NCBI GenBank assembly: GCA_026391655.1
Contig: JAPLDR010000062.1
Coordinates: 20,284-84,283 of the forward strand
Length of the DNA: 64,000 bases
Reading direction: 5' to 3'
Source of the DNA: Bacteroidia bacterium
Lineage (GTDB): Bacteria > Bacteroidota > Bacteroidia > Bacteroidales > Prolixibacteraceae
Part shown: piece after piece, positions 17,568-27,400 of the stretch
Layout: each line of letters begins with the position of its first letter
Numbering within the stretch: the stretch's first letter is position 1
The notes under the pieces: model-generated
What the model saw: only the letters and a program-made list of their open reading frames with translations
The model's database searches: none
What the model was told of the DNA's origin: nothing
Translations under genes and position numbers: made by a program

Positions 17568-18401
17568 GTGAAAGAAAAAAACAGCCCTGTCAGCGAACTT
17601 ATATTGCAATTGCGGGGTGTAGATGTTTCAAAATACGATGATTCTTTTCTGAATAAATCACTTCAGAAAAGAATCAGGGAAACGCATTGCATTACTGAAG
17701 AATCGTACTACAACTATCTTGAACAGAACAACAAGGAAGGTGAGTATTTCTTAGATTCACTAAATATCAGTTACACCGGGTTTTTCCGTAACCCGCTTAC
17801 TTTTGCTGTTCTGGAAGGTATCATATTGCCTTCTATTGTTTTGAAAAATGCAAATACCAAACGGAAAGAAATTCGAATCTGGTCAGCTGCATGCGCTGCC
17901 GGACAGGAAACATATAGTCTGGCCATACTTTTGGAAGAGCTGAAAAATGGGGACAATGAGAAAATGAATTTTCGCATCTTTGCTACTGATCAGGACGATG
18001 TGCAGGTAAACGAAGCGCGGGATGGTAAATACTTTGCTGCTGCATTAAATAACGTGAATTTGAAGCGGGTTAACCAATGGTTCACTAAACCAGGCGATAC
18101 TTATTCTGTAAAGCAGGAATTGAAAATGAATATTGATTTTTCGGTGTTCGATTTATTCAGCGAGCAATTAGGTTGTCCGCCTGCCAGTATATTCGGCGAC
18201 TTCGACCTCGTCGTGTGTGCCAACCTTTTGTTCTATTACAAACCCGATTATCAGAAAAAAATACTCGAAAAAACAGGCAACTGTCTGGTAAATGACGGCT
18301 ATCTGATTACGGGCGAAGCAGAAAGAGATGTTTTAATGAGGCATAACTATCGTGAGGTATTTCCGCAATCGGCGATATTTCAAAAAATAGCATGCGGATA
18401 A
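17568..18401 (+). CDS. CheR-type protein glutamate methyltransferase
   Basis: This 277-aa SAM-dependent methyltransferase of the CheR family transfers methyl groups to glutamates of receptors. It has the short alpha-helical N-domain (SFLNKSLQKRIRETHC...YYNYLE), then YTGFFRNPLTF and the SAM-binding IWSAACAAGQETYSLAILL, the FRIFATDQDDVQVNEARDGKY motif and DLVVCANLLFYYKPDYQKKIL. It starts with GTG. No MCP substrate lies in the window, so its target may be a sensor of the island, such as the membrane kinase encoded next. It forms a pair with the preceding PAS protein. Confidence 0.88.
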   Translation: MKEKNSPVSELILQLRGVDVSKYDDSFLNKSLQKRIRETHCITEESYYNYLEQNNKEGEYFLDSLNISYTGFFRNPLTFAVLEGIILPSIVLKNANTKRKEIRIWSAACAAGQETYSLAILLEELKNGDNEKMNFRIFATDQDDVQVNEARDGKYFAAALNNVNLKRVNQWFTKPGDTYSVKQELKMNIDFSVFDLFSEQLGCPPASIFGDFDLVVCANLLFYYKPDYQKKILEKTGNCLVNDGYLITGEAERDVLMRHNYREVFPQSAIFQKIACG

Positions 18402-18435
18402 AAATGATTAAGAAATGGAATGCGGATGAAAAGGA

Positions 18436-18451
18436 TCCGCCAGCTGGCGGA
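18436..18451. repeat. Palindrome TCCGCCA-GC-TGGCGGA
   Basis: This is a perfect 16-bp palindrome, the second copy of the element at 10525-10542, within the 150-bp gap before the hybrid kinase gene. Confidence 0.65.
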
Positions 18452-18523
18452 CGCGGATAAAAACGGATTGAAAAAACATTGAAAAATCCGCAATAATCAG
18501 TGTTCCGCTTGCGGATCAGCGTC

Positions 18524-18543
18524 ATCTGCGTTCAATAAAAAAA
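18524..18543 (+). repeat. Shared leader ATCTGCGTTCARTAAAAAA, copy 2
   Basis: It differs from the copy at 17541-17560 by one substitution in its first 17 bases, with a variable A tract, and likewise precedes a start codon. Confidence 0.5.
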
Positions 18544-18551
18544 ATTAAAAT

Positions 18552-21524
18552 ATGAACCTGAAAAATCTTAAAATCGGGACACAACTTCAGCTTGGATTTG
18601 TCGCCATGCTGCTGTTTGTTATGGCGTTAGGTGTGGTTGCCTACCTGCAAACCGACAAAATACACCTGCAAACGGAAACCATTTACAATCATCCATATCA
18701 AGTTAGAATAGCAATTGGTAATCTTCAGTCAGATATCCTGAAAATGCGTTTAGGTAACAGAGACCTGATGTTGGCTAAGAATGATAAGGAAAGGCAAGAT
18801 GCTATTCAATTAATGGAATTATCTGCCGCTGATGTTCTTGCGCAATTCAATGTTTTGAAGGATAAATATTTAGGTCCTCAATCGGATATCGACGAAGCTT
18901 TCAAAGCATTTATCAGCTGGAAAACTGCACGTGAAGAGAATACCAGACTGGCGCTTTCGGGAGAGATCGAAAAAGTGAAGGAGAGCATCCGTTCTACTGG
19001 TACGGTCGGGATTTATCGTGATCAAATGTTAGCCAAAATCCAAATAATTGACGTTTTTTCCAATAAAAAAGCGGAAACATTATATGCAAGTTCCAATGCA
19101 CTAAAAGACTTACTCAATAAGCATTTGATTTTGCTCGTAGCAGCCATTTTATTGCTTTCGGTTCTTATTAATTATATATTAATGAGGAATATCCGTAAGC
19201 CAATTAAAAAACTGACCAATGCTGCAAAACGGTTTCTTAACGGCGATAGGAATGCCCGAAGTTCGTATAAACTTAAAAATGAGTTTGGTGTACTATCTGC
19301 TTCCTTTAATGCCCTTGCAGCGAATATTCAAATGAATATGGATTTAGACGAAAAATCGGCAAAAATTATCCGGCTGATGATGAGGGAAGATGATGCAAAA
19401 AAATTCTTTCAGACTACGCTCAATGCCTTAGCCAACTATACTGGCTCTCAAATGGCTGCAGTGTACTTGTTGAGCGACGACAAAAAAACTTTTGAACATT
19501 TTGAATCTATTGGCATTGATGACAATGCCAGACAATCGTTTGCTGCAGACAGCTTCGAAGGGGAATTCGGTTCTGCTATTTCTTCGCACAAGGTTCAGCA
19601 TATTAATAATATACCGGAAAATACACACTTTGTTTTCCATTCGGTAAGCGGAAAGTTTATCCCGCACGAAATCACCACCATTCCCATTCTTGCCGGTAAC
19701 GAAGTAATTGCCATTATTTCGCTGGCAAGTGTCAGCATAAATGACAATCATTCGATTCAATTGATTGACTACATTCTTGATACACTCTGCACTCGTGTGG
19801 AAGGGATTCTGGCTTACCGCAAGATTAAAGAATTTTCCGGAAAACTGGAACAGCAAAACAGCGAACTGGAGGCTCAAAAAACGGAGTTGGCATCGCAATC
19901 GGCTGAGCTGACGGAACAAAACGCGGAACTTGAAATGCAGAAAAAGCAGTTGCACGAAGCGAGTAGGCTAAAAACCAACTTTTTGTCGAACATGAGCCAT
20001 GAACTGCGTACGCCGCTTAATTCGGTGATTGCGCTTTCAGGTGTTCTCAGTCGTCGGCTTGACAAAAAGATTCCTATTGAGGAATACAGTTATCTGGAAG
20101 TGATTGAGCGCAATGGAAAGAATCTGCTCTCGTTGATCAATGATATTCTCGATATTTCGCGTATTGAAGCCGGGCGCGAAGAAATCGAAGTAATAAGGTT
20201 TAATGTGAGTATCCTGATTTCAGAAGTGATTGGCATGATACATTCGCAGGCACAGCAGAAAAACATAGAACTGCTTTATAAGAAAGGAGATACTGACCTT
20301 TTTATTGCGAGCGACAGAGATAAATGCCGTCATGTTTTACAGAACATTGTTGCCAATGCAGTGAAGTTTACAGAAAAGGGCAAGGTGGAAATATCGGCCG
20401 TTAAAAGTGGTAATAACATTTTGATAACGGTAACCGACACCGGAATAGGTATTTCCGAAAAACATCTTACCCATATTTTCGATGAATTCCGTCAGGCTGA
20501 TGGAAGTACTTCGCGAAGGTTTGGCGGAACAGGACTTGGTTTGGCTATTGCCAAAAAATATGCAAACCTGTTGGGTGGAACAATCTCGGTTGCAAGTGCC
20601 CCAGGCAAAGGTTCCGGTTTTACACTCACCCTGCCTTTGAAATATGTTGCTGAAAACAGGATAATAGAGGAAAATACAATTACAGGTTTCAACCATTCAA
20701 TCAGAACAACACCTGATAAACCTGCTTCCGGTTTATCCCACAAAACCATTTTACTGGTTGAAGACAGCGAACCGGGAATCATTCAGATGAAAGATATACT
20801 CGAATGCAGTGGTTATCAGTTGCTCGTTGCCCATAATGGTGGCGAGGCACTCGGAATTATTGCCCAAAACATTCCGGATGCTTTAATTTTAGACCTGATG
20901 ATGCCAGGTATCGATGGGTTTGAAGTGCTCAAAACCCTGCGTGAAGCAGAATCAACTGCTCAAATCCCCGTACTGATACTCACCGCGAAACATATCACAA
21001 AAGAAGAACTCAATTTTTTAAAACGAAACAACGTTCATCAGTTGATTCAGAAAGGTGATGTGAATCGCAATGAACTGCTGAACGAGGTGGCAGCAATGGT
21101 ATTTCCTGAAACCGTTGAAATGGTAAATCAGGAGCGGGAAATCCAAACCATCAAAGGCAAACCGCTGGTGCTCGTTGTTGAGGATAATCCAGACAATATG
21201 ATCACGGTTAAAGCAATTCTTGCTGATAATTATTCAGTGATAGAAGCGACGGATGGCATTACCGGAATTGAAATGGCTAAAAATCATCATCCGGATCTTA
21301 TCTTAATGGATATCGGACTCCCCGGAGTGGATGGCATTGAAGCATTTAAGTCCATTCGTAAAGATGCCCAGTTGCAGCATATCCCGGTTATTGCCCTTAC
21401 TGCCAGCGCCATGCTCTCCGACCGCGAAACTATTCTGGCACACGGATTGGAGGCTTATATTGCCAAACCCATTGACGAAAAAGAATTTTTCAAAACGATA
21501 AACCAAGTGCTTTATGGAAAGTAG
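18552..21524 (+). CDS. Membrane-bound hybrid histidine kinase (4HB-HAMP-GAF-HK-REC-REC)
   Basis: This 990-aa sensor starts with TM1 (about 14-34), a periplasmic four-helix-bundle/CHASE3-like domain, TM2 (about 190-210) and HAMP (about 210-262). A GAF domain follows (about 275-420), then a coiled coil with repeated Q/N-S-E-L, HisKA with His483 in NMSHELRTPLNSVI, and HATPase_c (NIVANAVKFTEKG, DTGIGIS, GTGLGLAIAKKYANLLGG). Two receivers end it: TILLVEDSEP with DLMMPGIDG, and LVLVVEDNPDN with MDIGLPGVDG and a Lys in YIAKPIDEKEF. The 4HB-HAMP input resembles an MCP front end, making it a conceivable target of the nearby CheB/CheR enzymes. Confidence 0.93.
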   Translation: MNLKNLKIGTQLQLGFVAMLLFVMALGVVAYLQTDKIHLQTETIYNHPYQVRIAIGNLQSDILKMRLGNRDLMLAKNDKERQDAIQLMELSAADVLAQFNVLKDKYLGPQSDIDEAFKAFISWKTAREENTRLALSGEIEKVKESIRSTGTVGIYRDQMLAKIQIIDVFSNKKAETLYASSNALKDLLNKHLILLVAAILLLSVLINYILMRNIRKPIKKLTNAAKRFLNGDRNARSSYKLKNEFGVLSASFNALAANIQMNMDLDEKSAKIIRLMMREDDAKKFFQTTLNALANYTGSQMAAVYLLSDDKKTFEHFESIGIDDNARQSFAADSFEGEFGSAISSHKVQHINNIPENTHFVFHSVSGKFIPHEITTIPILAGNEVIAIISLASVSINDNHSIQLIDYILDTLCTRVEGILAYRKIKEFSGKLEQQNSELEAQKTELASQSAELTEQNAELEMQKKQLHEASRLKTNFLSNMSHELRTPLNSVIALSGVLSRRLDKKIPIEEYSYLEVIERNGKNLLSLINDILDISRIEAGREEIEVIRFNVSILISEVIGMIHSQAQQKNIELLYKKGDTDLFIASDRDKCRHVLQNIVANAVKFTEKGKVEISAVKSGNNILITVTDTGIGISEKHLTHIFDEFRQADGSTSRRFGGTGLGLAIAKKYANLLGGTISVASAPGKGSGFTLTLPLKYVAENRIIEENTITGFNHSIRTTPDKPASGLSHKTILLVEDSEPGIIQMKDILECSGYQLLVAHNGGEALGIIAQNIPDALILDLMMPGIDGFEVLKTLREAESTAQIPVLILTAKHITKEELNFLKRNNVHQLIQKGDVNRNELLNEVAAMVFPETVEMVNQEREIQTIKGKPLVLVVEDNPDNMITVKAILADNYSVIEATDGITGIEMAKNHHPDLILMDIGLPGVDGIEAFKSIRKDAQLQHIPVIALTASAMLSDRETILAHGLEAYIAKPIDEKEFFKTINQVLYGK

Positions 21525-24423
21525 AAGAGTTAAAATTCTGGTTATTGACGATAACCAGGATAACCTGATCAGTATAAAGGCACTGATCAGGGAAGCGTTT
21601 TCGGATGCTTTGATTCTGACCGCATTAACCGGCACTAATGGGATTGAATTGGCAGTCACCGAAGACCCCGATGTGATCCTTCTCGATATTGTCATGCCAT
21701 TTATGGATGGCTTTGAAGTATGCAAAAAACTGAAAACCGACAAAAAGCTATACGAAATCCCTGTCGTTTTCGTTACGGCAATCAAAGACGACAAAGAGAG
21801 CCGCATAAAGGTACTGGAATGTGGTGCCGAAGCTTTTCTTTCCAAACCTATCGATGAATACGAGCTCACTGCCCAGATACGTGCCATTGTGAAAATTAAA
21901 ACCGCCAACGTCGAAAAACATGCTGAAAAAGAACGACTTGCGACTTTAGTGACCGAGCGAACCCTCGAACTTAATGCAAACCATACAGCTACTCTTAACC
22001 TGTTGGAAGATTTGCGAAAAGAGAATGAAGCGAGACGGAAAAGCGAGGAGGCATTACGCGCAAGTGAAGATAAATTTAAGTATATATTTGATTATTCTCC
22101 CGATGGGAAATCGATCACTCTTACTACAGGTGAGATCAACGTTAACAAGGCTTTTTGTAACATGCTGGGCTATACTCAAGAGGAACTCCAACAAACAAAA
22201 TGGCAGGAGATTACTTACCCCGATGACATTGAACTAACTCAAAGAGCGATTGACTCACTCCTTTCAACTGAACAAGAGTCTGTACGTTTCGTCAAAAGGT
22301 TTATTCACAAGAGTGGAGCCATCGTGTGGGTCGATTTACACTCTTCGTTGCGCCTCGATAAGGATAACAAACCACTTTATCTAATGTCCAACATAAGTGA
22401 TATCACCAAGCGAATTCAGGCGGATGAGAGGTTGCGGGAGAACGAAATGAAGTTGCGAAGTACTTTTGATCAATCACCAGTAGGTTCTGTAATTGTTGGT
22501 TTAGACAAATGTTTTATCAAATGTAATTCAGCTTTCTGCCATTTTTTAGGTTACTCTGAGGATGAACTGATCGGGAAAACAATTGCTTATGTTACATGGC
22601 CTGAAGATAATGAGCTGGGAATGTTGGATTTGAAATTGATGATTCAAGGCAAAAAAGATTCTTCTACCTTGCAGAAACGCTATCTTCGTAAAGATGGCTC
22701 AATTGTTTGGGGTGAGATCACTATTTCATTGGAACGCGATTCCGAAAATAAACCAATGTTTTTTTTATCCATTATTCAGAATATCACCGAACGAAAACAG
22801 GCTGAGGAAAAACTCAAAAAAAGCTACGATCTGCTCAACAAACTATCCGCCCAGGTTCCCGGTGTGGTTTATCAGTACCGTTTATATCCCGACGGGAGCT
22901 CTGCTTTCCCTTATTCAAGCCCCGGGATGTATGATGTTTACGAGGTCAAACCCGAAGAGGTGCGCGAAGATGCTTCACCCGTTTTTACCCGGATTCATCC
23001 CGACGATTACGATAATATTGTTGAAACCATTAATGAATCGGCACGTAGCCAGACTCTTTACCACAGCGAGTTTCGTGTTATATTACCCAAACAGGGGCTA
23101 CGTTGGAGGATGTGCGATGCCAAACCTGAACGGTTGGAAGATGGTAGTACATTATGGTATGGAATTATTACTGACATCACAGAACGCAAGCATTCCGAAC
23201 TTCTTCTCCGGGTAATAAATAAAGAGCTTATCCAAACAAATGAAGAACTCATCACAGCCAAAGAACATGCCGAAGAAAGCGACCGATTGAAATCTGCCTT
23301 TCTTGCCAATATGAGTCATGAGATTCGAACCCCCATGAATGGTATTCTGGGCTTTGCGGGACTTTTGAAAGAACCTAATCTTACTGGGGAGGAGCAGCAG
23401 GAATATATCAATATCATCGAGAAAAGCGGAGCACGGATGCTCAATATTATCAATGATATAATTGATATTTCGAAAATAGAATCAGGACTGATGGAAGTGC
23501 ATATCAATGATTCGAATATAAACGAACAGATCGAATATATTTATACCTTCTTTAAGCCGGAGATTGAAAGAAAAGGATTGCATGTTTACTTCAATAATGC
23601 GTTATCCGCAAAAGAGAGCATCCTGAAAACAGACCGGGAAAAAGTATATGCAGTCCTGATGAATCTCGTTAAAAATGCGATTAAATACATTGAAAAAGGT
23701 TCGATAAAGTTGGGATATGAGAAAAAAGACGGATACCTGGAGTTTTACGTAAAAGACACGGGCATAGGGATTCCTAAAGACCGGCAGGAAGCTATTTTCG
23801 ACCGTTTTGTTCAGGCCGACATCGGAGATAAAAGAGCTTTTCAGGGAGCTGGATTAGGATTATCCATTTCGAAGGCTTATGTGGAAATGCTTGGTGGAAA
23901 AATTTGGGTCGAAAGTGAAGAGGGGAAAGGCTCAGCCTTTTATTTTACTATTCCTTACCATTGCGAACATGAAGTAAAAAATGTCATTAAAAATAGTGTC
24001 ATGAATGAAGCAACAGAGATTCAGGTTAGAAACCTCAAAATTTTAATAGTAGAAGACGATGAGGTATCCGGTATTCTCATTGCAATTGCCGTCAAAATAT
24101 TTGGCAAAGACGTATTAAAAGCAAGAACCGGTGTTGAAGCTGTTGAAGCTTGCCGTAATAACCCTGACATCGATTTGGTACTGATGGATATTAAATTGCC
24201 TGTTATGGACGGGTATGAAGCAACAAGACAAATACGACAATTTAACACTAGTGTGGTTATTATTGCAGAAACAGCTTTTGCACTGACTGGCGACCGCGAA
24301 AAATCAATAGCTGTCGGATGTAATGACTATATTTCAAAGCCTTTCGACCGGGCCAAATTGGCTGTGTTAATAGAAAAGCATTTTAAAAACAGGAAAAGTA
24401 ATAAAATAGGGATTGGCACTTGA
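21514..24423 (+). CDS. Response regulator-PAS-histidine kinase-REC hybrid
   Basis: This 969-aa cytosolic hybrid protein begins inside the last codons of the previous gene (11-bp overlap), so translation is probably coupled. An N-terminal receiver (KILVIDDNQDN, Asp58 in LLDIVMP, Lys in FLSKPIDEYEL) is followed by a coil and three PAS domains (about 185-310, 310-430, 435-560). Next come HisKA with His602 in NMSHEIRTPMNGIL, HATPase_c (LVKNAIKYIEKG, DTGIGIP, GAGLGLSISKAYVEMLGG) and a C-terminal receiver (LKILIVEDDEVS, VLMDIKLPVMDGYEATRQI, YISKPF). The N-terminal receiver could accept phosphate from the upstream kinase, giving a relay. Confidence 0.93.
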   Translation: MESRRVKILVIDDNQDNLISIKALIREAFSDALILTALTGTNGIELAVTEDPDVILLDIVMPFMDGFEVCKKLKTDKKLYEIPVVFVTAIKDDKESRIKVLECGAEAFLSKPIDEYELTAQIRAIVKIKTANVEKHAEKERLATLVTERTLELNANHTATLNLLEDLRKENEARRKSEEALRASEDKFKYIFDYSPDGKSITLTTGEINVNKAFCNMLGYTQEELQQTKWQEITYPDDIELTQRAIDSLLSTEQESVRFVKRFIHKSGAIVWVDLHSSLRLDKDNKPLYLMSNISDITKRIQADERLRENEMKLRSTFDQSPVGSVIVGLDKCFIKCNSAFCHFLGYSEDELIGKTIAYVTWPEDNELGMLDLKLMIQGKKDSSTLQKRYLRKDGSIVWGEITISLERDSENKPMFFLSIIQNITERKQAEEKLKKSYDLLNKLSAQVPGVVYQYRLYPDGSSAFPYSSPGMYDVYEVKPEEVREDASPVFTRIHPDDYDNIVETINESARSQTLYHSEFRVILPKQGLRWRMCDAKPERLEDGSTLWYGIITDITERKHSELLLRVINKELIQTNEELITAKEHAEESDRLKSAFLANMSHEIRTPMNGILGFAGLLKEPNLTGEEQQEYINIIEKSGARMLNIINDIIDISKIESGLMEVHINDSNINEQIEYIYTFFKPEIERKGLHVYFNNALSAKESILKTDREKVYAVLMNLVKNAIKYIEKGSIKLGYEKKDGYLEFYVKDTGIGIPKDRQEAIFDRFVQADIGDKRAFQGAGLGLSISKAYVEMLGGKIWVESEEGKGSAFYFTIPYHCEHEVKNVIKNSVMNEATEIQVRNLKILIVEDDEVSGILIAIAVKIFGKDVLKARTGVEAVEACRNNPDIDLVLMDIKLPVMDGYEATRQIRQFNTSVVIIAETAFALTGDREKSIAVGCNDYISKPFDRAKLAVLIEKHFKNRKSNKIGIGT

Positions 24424-24452
24424 AATGAGTCCCGATTCATCGGGCCGAATTT
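24422..24452. repeat. Dispersed AAATGAG-CCCGAT/ATCGGG hairpin repeat, copy 1
   Basis: This element contains CCCGAT-TC-ATCGGG preceded by AAATGAGT and followed by a CGAAT-like tail. A similar element is at 39004-39033. It lies between the stop at 24423 and the ATG at 24485, arguing against the upstream TTG start. Confidence 0.5.
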
Positions 24453-24484
24453 CATGTGGCCATTTAAAGACATATCAGATACAC

Positions 24485-27400
24485 ATGAAAGCAAAAATCA
24501 TCACTTCCAGTTTGGCAGCGCTTCGCCAAAGGGCAGAGGAGCTGATGAAAAAGAAACTGCCAAAAACAACTTCGCAACTTTCGGAAGCCGATTCGCTGAA
24601 AATCAGGCATGAGCTCGAGGTGCACCAGATTGAACTGGAATTACAACAAGAAGAACTCATGTGGGCGGAGGAGCTGACAGCAAAAGTTGCTAACGAAAGA
24701 TATGCTGAATTATGCAATTTTGCTCCATCAGGATATTTTACACTTTCCAAAGAAGGTGAAATAATTGAATTGAACCTTAGCGGAGCAAATATGCTTGGCA
24801 AAGAAAGTTCGCATTTAAAAAACAGCCTGTTTGGTTTTTTTGTCTCAGATAATACGAAACCAATCTTTAATCAATTTCTTGAGGATGTATTTAACAGCGA
24901 AGTCAAGGAAACAAGTGAGGTGATCCTGACAACCAATGGTAACTCGCTAATAAATGTTTTCCTTACAGGCATAGCTAAAGGTAATGGAGATCAATGCTAT
25001 GTAAGTGCGATTGATATCACCGAACGAAAGCGAACTGAAAATGCTCAACTGAATAGCGAAGAAAAGTATCGAAATATTTTTGAGAATATACAGGATGTTT
25101 ATTACGAAGCCACAATCGACGGAATAATCCTTGAGGTTAGTCCAAGCATTAGTTTCATGTCGAAAGGTCAGTATAAGCGCAATGATATTATCGGAAAATC
25201 GATGTACGATTTCTATTATGTTACCGGTGGGCGACATACCGTTCTCGCTTTATTACAAGAACGCGGCATAGTTACAGATTATGAGATATTTCTTAAGAAT
25301 CGTGACGGTTCTCAGGTACCGTGTTCCATTTCTGCAAAGATACAGTTCGATACCAATGGCAAGCCATTAAAGATTATTGGCAATATGCACGACATCACCG
25401 AGCGTAAGCGTGCGGAAGAAGCGTTGGTTGAGAGCGAGATGAAGTATCGGCAACTGGTAGCACAAAGTCCTGATGGAATTTTTATCCTTGATTTGTCCGG
25501 AAAGTTCATATCTGTAAACAAGACTATTTGTGATAATCTCAAATACACTGAGGAAGAACTTCTTTCTATGAAGATTTGGGAAATTGTACCTGAAAAATAT
25601 CAATCTCTCCATAAACAGAGATTAGTGGCTATAATGAGCGGTGAAAGCGTAAATACGGTTGCAGAATATGAAGTAAAAGGGAAAGATGGAGTTACTCACT
25701 TTATTGAAATTCTGTCAGTACCATACTATAAGGAAAATAAAATTATTGGTTTTCAAGGTATTGCCCACGATATTACCATGCGAAAGCAAGACGAGGAATC
25801 TTTACGCCAATATAAGGAACAATTGGAATTTGCGCTTGGTGGTACAAATGACGGAATTTGGGACGTGAAGTTGGATACGGGATCTGTTTATCTCAGTCCC
25901 CGGGGTTGCGAAATTTTAGGTTACAAACCTGATGACCTTCAGAAAATTGTTGAACATTGGAACCAGATCGTTCATCCTGAAGATTTACCAGCAACCAATG
26001 CCGCTTTAACTGCTTACCTTGAGGGCAAAACTCCAATATTCATTATTGAACAGCGTCTGAAAACCTCAACAGGAGATTTCAAATGGATTCTTGCGCGTGG
26101 AAAAGTAGTATCCTACGATTCGAATGGTAAGGCATTGAGAATGGTTGGAACTCATACTGACATTACTGAGCAAAAGCAGGCAGAAAAAGAGATTACAATG
26201 CTTGCTCACTCTTTAAAAAGCATTAATGAATGCGTTAGTATCACTGATTTGGATGACAAAATTTTATTCGTTAATGAATCCTTTTTAAAAACCTATGGAT
26301 ATGCAGAAAATGAATTAATTGGAAAACATATTAGCATAGTACGTTCGCAAAATAACGTGAAGGAATTAGTTGAAAAAATATTACCAGCCACAATTCACGG
26401 AGAATGGCAAGGTGAATTATTGAATAAAAGAAAGGACGGAAGTGAATTTCCGATTTATCTTTCAACCACAATTGTAAAAGATAAGGAGGGTAAGACATTA
26501 GGGCTAATTGGAGTTGCAACTGATATTTCCGAGCGCAAACAAGCAAAACAACTAATAAAGCTTTTAAGCAGGGCTATTGAGCAAAGCCCGGTTACCGTTA
26601 TGATAACCGACAAAAAGGGCAATATTGAATACGTGAACCCGGAATTTACCGAACTAACAGGTTATAAAACAGATGAGGTAAAAGGCAAAAACCCCCGTTT
26701 TTTGCAGTCAGGTCTGCAGACCAGAGAATTTTATAAAGAGCTCTGGAATACGATATTGTCTGGTAAAAGCTGGTACGGCGAGTTACTTAATAAAAAGAAA
26801 AACGGTGATTCATATTGGGAAAGTGCTTTAATTTCTTCTATTGTAAACAATCAGGGCGATATTACTTTTTTCGTCGCTGTGATGGAAGATATTACCGAAA
26901 AGAAAAAAATGGTGGAAGACCTTATTCAAGCCAAAGCAAAAGCTGAAGAAAGTGACCGTTTGAAAACTTCTTTCCTGAATAATATTTCACATGAGATACG
27001 AACTCCGTTCAATGGGATATTGGGATTTCTGTCTCTTATACAAGATAATAATATGTCTGTCAGCGAAAGGGATGAGTATATCAGTATTATCAATAAAAGC
27101 GCTTACCGGCTTATGAATACGATCAACGATATTGTTGAAATATCACAAATTCAGGCTGGGCAAATAAAACTGATAGTTTCCAAAACCAATATTCGCGAGT
27201 TGGCCGGTGAACTTTACATCCGCTTTATAACCGAGGCTGAAATCAAAGGGCTGAAATTCTTCATCAACAAAGATTTACCAAATAAAGTAGAATGGATATA
27301 CACAGATAGCATAAAACTAAATACGATCCTGTCAAATTTAATAGGCAATGCTATAAAATTCACAAATACAGGATCAATTGTATTTGGTATTCGTTTGGTA

